From contig NZ_SDWV01000026.1 in the NCBI RefSeq assembly GCF_004137345.1, positions 1 through 63,433 on the forward strand: a DNA stretch of 63,433 nucleotides, given 5' to 3'. Source of the DNA: Nocardioides zhouii. Its GTDB lineage: Bacteria > Actinomycetota > Actinomycetes > Propionibacteriales > Nocardioidaceae. Positions 60,961 to 63,433 of this stretch are shown here, in pieces (within the stretch, counting starts at the first letter, position 1; each line of letters starts with the position of its first letter). A model generated the notes under the pieces. It saw only the letters and a program-made list of their open reading frames with translations, made no database searches and was not told where the DNA came from. The position numbers and the translations under genes are program-made.

Positions 60961-61895
60961 CCCGTTTCCTGGTGCGCAGGGTGGTGGCCGCGGTCCCCCT
61001 TCTCCTCGTCGTCTCAGCTGCCACGTTCCTGCTGGTGGCCCTCGTCCCGGGCGACGCCGCGCGGTCTATCGCCGGCCGCAACGCGACGCCTGAGCAGGTG
61101 GCCCAAGTACGCACGGAACTCGGACTCGATCGTCCCGTGTGGACGCAGTACATCGACTGGCTCGGATCCGCGATAAACGGTGATCTAGGCACCTCTCTCA
61201 TCAATCAGCAGGCGGTGACCGAACAGCTGAACGCCCGCCTGGGGGCGACGATGTCGCTCATCATCGGCGCGACTGTGGTCGCGGCTGTCGTCGGTGTCAC
61301 CCTTGGAGTCCTGGGTGCCCGCGGTGGCTGGCTCGGTCGAACCGTCGACGCGGCCAGCCTGATCGGCTTCGCCGTGCCCACCTTCTGGTTGGCTCTGGTC
61401 CTCGTCGTGCTCTTGGCGGTCAAGGTGGCAGCCTTTCCGGCGCTCGGATACACGCCACTGGGGCAGTCCCCGTCCCAGTGGATGGCCAGCCTCTTCCTTC
61501 CGGTCGTGACACTCGCGGTTCCAGCCACAGCCTCCGTCGCCAAAGTGACCCGGGACGCAGTCTCAGATGCCATGCAGCGGCCCTTCGTGCGCACGCTGCG
61601 CGCCGCTGGCGTACCGGAGAGAGCCATCATCGCCCGGCACGCACTTAAGAACGCGGCTGTACCCATCCTGACGATCGTGGGACTCACCTTCATAGGTGCG
61701 CTCACCGGTGCCGTGCTGATCGAGCAGATTTTTGCCCTACCTGGCCTCGGGGGCACCGCTGTGACAGCAACAGCCGCTGGAGACCTGCCACTCATCCAAG
61801 GAGTGGTCATCTATTTCACCGTCATTGTCATCGCGGTCAACCTCTTGGTCGACCTCGCTTACGCCTTTTTCAATCCCCGGGTGCGTGTGTCATGA
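60957..61895 (+). CDS. Oligopeptide-type ABC transporter permease (DppB-like)
   Basis: A 312-residue permease with six hydrophobic segments. Segment 1 is VVAAVPLLLVVSAATFLLVALVPG, followed by the DppB signature PEQVAQVRTELGLDRPVWTQYIDWL. The EAA loop is MQRPFVRTLRAAGVPERAII near 215, then LTGAVLIEQIFALPGLG. It overlaps the genes on both sides by four bases. Confidence 0.92.
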   Translation: MTRFLVRRVVAAVPLLLVVSAATFLLVALVPGDAARSIAGRNATPEQVAQVRTELGLDRPVWTQYIDWLGSAINGDLGTSLINQQAVTEQLNARLGATMSLIIGATVVAAVVGVTLGVLGARGGWLGRTVDAASLIGFAVPTFWLALVLVVLLAVKVAAFPALGYTPLGQSPSQWMASLFLPVVTLAVPATASVAKVTRDAVSDAMQRPFVRTLRAAGVPERAIIARHALKNAAVPILTIVGLTFIGALTGAVLIEQIFALPGLGGTAVTATAAGDLPLIQGVVIYFTVIVIAVNLLVDLAYAFFNPRVRVS

Positions 61896-63402
61896 CAACG
61901 TCTCCAGCCATTGTTTCGCCCATTGGTCCCGAAAGTGAGCTGCTCACCTCGCGCCGCGCTCGCGGAACAAGCAAACCAGGACTACTGCGGAGTCCTGTGG
62001 CAACTCTTGCGCTCGTGTTCCTTGGCCTTGTCGTGCTGGCAGGCGTCTTCGCCGAACAGCTCGCGCGCCCTACCCAGTGGGGTTGCAGGACCTGACAAGG
62101 GTGCTTCAGGGGCCGTCGGCCGAGCACTGGTTGGGCACGGACACCCTCGGGCGCGACGTGCTCAGCCGCATGCTCTACGGCATTTCGCCTACGGCATCCG
62201 GTGCGGCGCAAGCCCTTATCGTCTTCTTGGCTCTCGGGATTCCGCTCGGGGTGATCGCCGGCTACCGCGGGGGCCTGGCAGACCAAGTGATTTCCAGGGT
62301 CGCGGATCTCGCCCTCTCCATTCCGCCCATCATCATCGTGCTGGTCGTCATCGTGGTCTCAGCGGGTCGTCCCGTCGCCGCCATGGCCTCACTCGGAGTG
62401 CTGGGTGCGCCGGGCCTCATCCGTGTGGTGCGAGCTGCGTCCGCAGCGGTACGCGACGAGCTATTCGTGACAGCCGCCAAGGTCTCAGGTGTCTCTCAAT
62501 TGCGCATCATGCGTACCCACGTGCTGCGCCGAATCCGGGGTCCCGTTGTCGTGCAGGCTTCGCTCTTCGGTGGCGTCGCGCTGCTCTTCCAGGCCGGTCT
62601 CAGTTTCCTCGGTCTGCTCGACCCCGATCGGCCCACCTGGGGAGCCATCATGGGTGAGGCGTCCACCGTCATCACCCAGTCGCAGTGGCTCCTCATTCCG
62701 CCCGGGGTAGCCATCACTCTCACCGTGCTCGCCTTGGGCTTCCTCGGCGACGCCGTCCGCGACGCCTCGGCCGACACCGACGCGGTCGCCACGGCTAAGG
62801 CATCGCGGGAGGCTGCCTCGCCCAGAACCAGCACCGCCACCTCCGCAGCGCTACCGGACCCATCGGACTACGTGCTGAGCGTGCGCGAACTCCACGTGCA
62901 CACCACGTCAGGGGTGCCGCTGATCACTGACATCAGCTTCGACCTCGCCGCAGGTGAGACAGTCGGGCTCGTCGGAGAATCCGGCTGCGGCAAGAGCATC
63001 ACCGCCCTGGCGGTATTGGGACTGACACCCGGCGGCATTCGCATCGCTGGGGGTGGAGTGTACTTCGACGGCACCGACCTCGTGGCCGGCGGCGAGGCCG
63101 CCTACCGACGGATCCGCGGCTCGGGGCTGGGGTACATCTCCCAGGACCCGATGGCCGCGCTCGATCCTGTGCACACCGTCGGCAGCCACCTGAACGAAGT
63201 CCTGAAGCTCCGGGGTGTCGGCTCGTCAGCGGCGCGGCGTGAGCGTGCCCTTGAGCTTTTGTCCCAGGTTCACATTGCCGATCCGCAACGGGTGCTGAAG
63301 TCGTACCCGCACCAGATCTCAGGCGGTATGGCCCAGCGGATCAGCATCGCCATCGCCCTAGCTGTACCCGGCCACGACATTGGTAGCGGCGAGCCTGGTT
63401 GA
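61892..63402 (+). pseudogene. Frameshifted permease-ATPase fusion (DppC-DppD), cut by the terminal repeat
   Basis: The ATG at 61892 opens a DppC N-terminus (LATLALVFLGLVVLAGVFAEQL-like segment) that stops at 62095. The rest of DppC continues in another frame (GPSAEHWLGTDTLGRDVLSRM). Removing two bases from GCGCGC at 62063-62068 restores LAPYPVGLQDL, so a CG expansion or a read error is likely. After the permease an Asp/Ala linker leads, in the same frame, into an ABC ATPase with Walker A GESGCGKS, the Q-loop ISQDPMAALDP and signature SGGMAQRIS. Such fusions are usual in actinobacteria. The frame then enters the terminal repeat after Ile-Ala-Leu-Ala, before Walker B, so the ATPase as shown cannot hydrolyse ATP. 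Confidence 0.85.
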
Positions 63403-63433
63403 ACGAGTGAGAACCTCCGGATGGGATGTGGCT
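63357..63433. repeat. Right copy of the 77-base terminal inverted repeat (probable IS end)
   Basis: This block is the exact reverse complement of bases 1-77. It starts with CCTAGC, then TGTACCCGG, and interrupts the ATPase gene in the middle of its conserved core, where homologues go on. Both copies meet the interior of the window with the same element end, so the two elements are in opposite orientation. Confidence 0.85.

Noticed and set aside
1..63433. Terminal inverted repeats as telomeres of a linear actinobacterial plasmid
   Set aside because: The repeat cuts a transporter ATPase gene in its conserved core and replaces the end of an oxidoreductase gene. It is exactly 77 bases and starts with an IS-type target in both copies. 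An unresolved insertion sequence at contig ends explains this better.

Overview
The window looks like one accessory region of a high-GC actinobacterium. Coding regions use G/C-rich third positions, GTG and TTG starts are common, and genes often overlap by 1-8 bases. The genus cannot be fixed from sequence alone; a Nocardioides- or Arthrobacter-like host is a reasonable guess because these carry the only well-described pathway of this type. No rRNA, tRNA or CRISPR was seen. The last 77 bases are the exact reverse complement of the first 77. Both copies begin with CCTAGC and cut into genes, so the window is probably a whole short-read contig bounded by two inverted copies of an insertion sequence.

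Left 42 kb: an almost complete pyridine-pathway nicotine catabolic island. Recognised steps are a split nicotine-dehydrogenase-like molybdenum hydroxylase (large subunit 20201-22570, medium and small subunits 27665-29043), 6-hydroxynicotine oxidase (4531-5814), ketone dehydrogenase (12646-16443), 2,6-dihydroxypseudooxynicotine hydrolase (18902-19972) and 2,6-dihydroxypyridine 3-monooxygenase (10585-11766). A cyclase-family metallohydrolase and a Dabb protein (9325-10553) are candidates for the poorly defined ring-opening steps, and a nitrilase-family omega-amidase (16440-17273) would finish the pyridine branch. The side chain, 4-methylaminobutyrate, goes to MabO, with the released C1 unit passing through FolD and PurU (36210-40665), or to an amine oxidase (2894-4240). 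Molybdenum-enzyme accessory proteins (CoxG, a MoxR/CoxD AAA ATPase, XdhC), a MOSC protein, an SMR exporter, a sugar-type (CUT2) ABC importer and three PucR regulators complete the island. No succinate-semialdehyde dehydrogenase was seen. A decayed PTS locus (HPr and EIIA fragments) sits in the middle at 17.4-18.4 kb.

Middle, 42.4-53.7 kb: an acyl-CoA cluster with the gene content of the M. tuberculosis fadD35/scoAB/accA1-accD1/citE/maoC/fadE19 locus for leucine/isovalerate breakdown. It has a LuxR-type regulator and a strong palindrome upstream of the acyl-CoA dehydrogenase, but no TetR gene.

Right, 54.2-63.4 kb: a LacI-regulated locus with a GH32/68-like beta-propeller hydrolase, a CocE-type esterase, an HSL-type esterase and an oligopeptide-type ABC transporter. 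Its permease gene is frameshifted and its ATPase is cut by the terminal repeat. Together with the isovalerate module this suggests, as a hypothesis, use of branched-chain acyl sugars from the same nicotine-producing plants.
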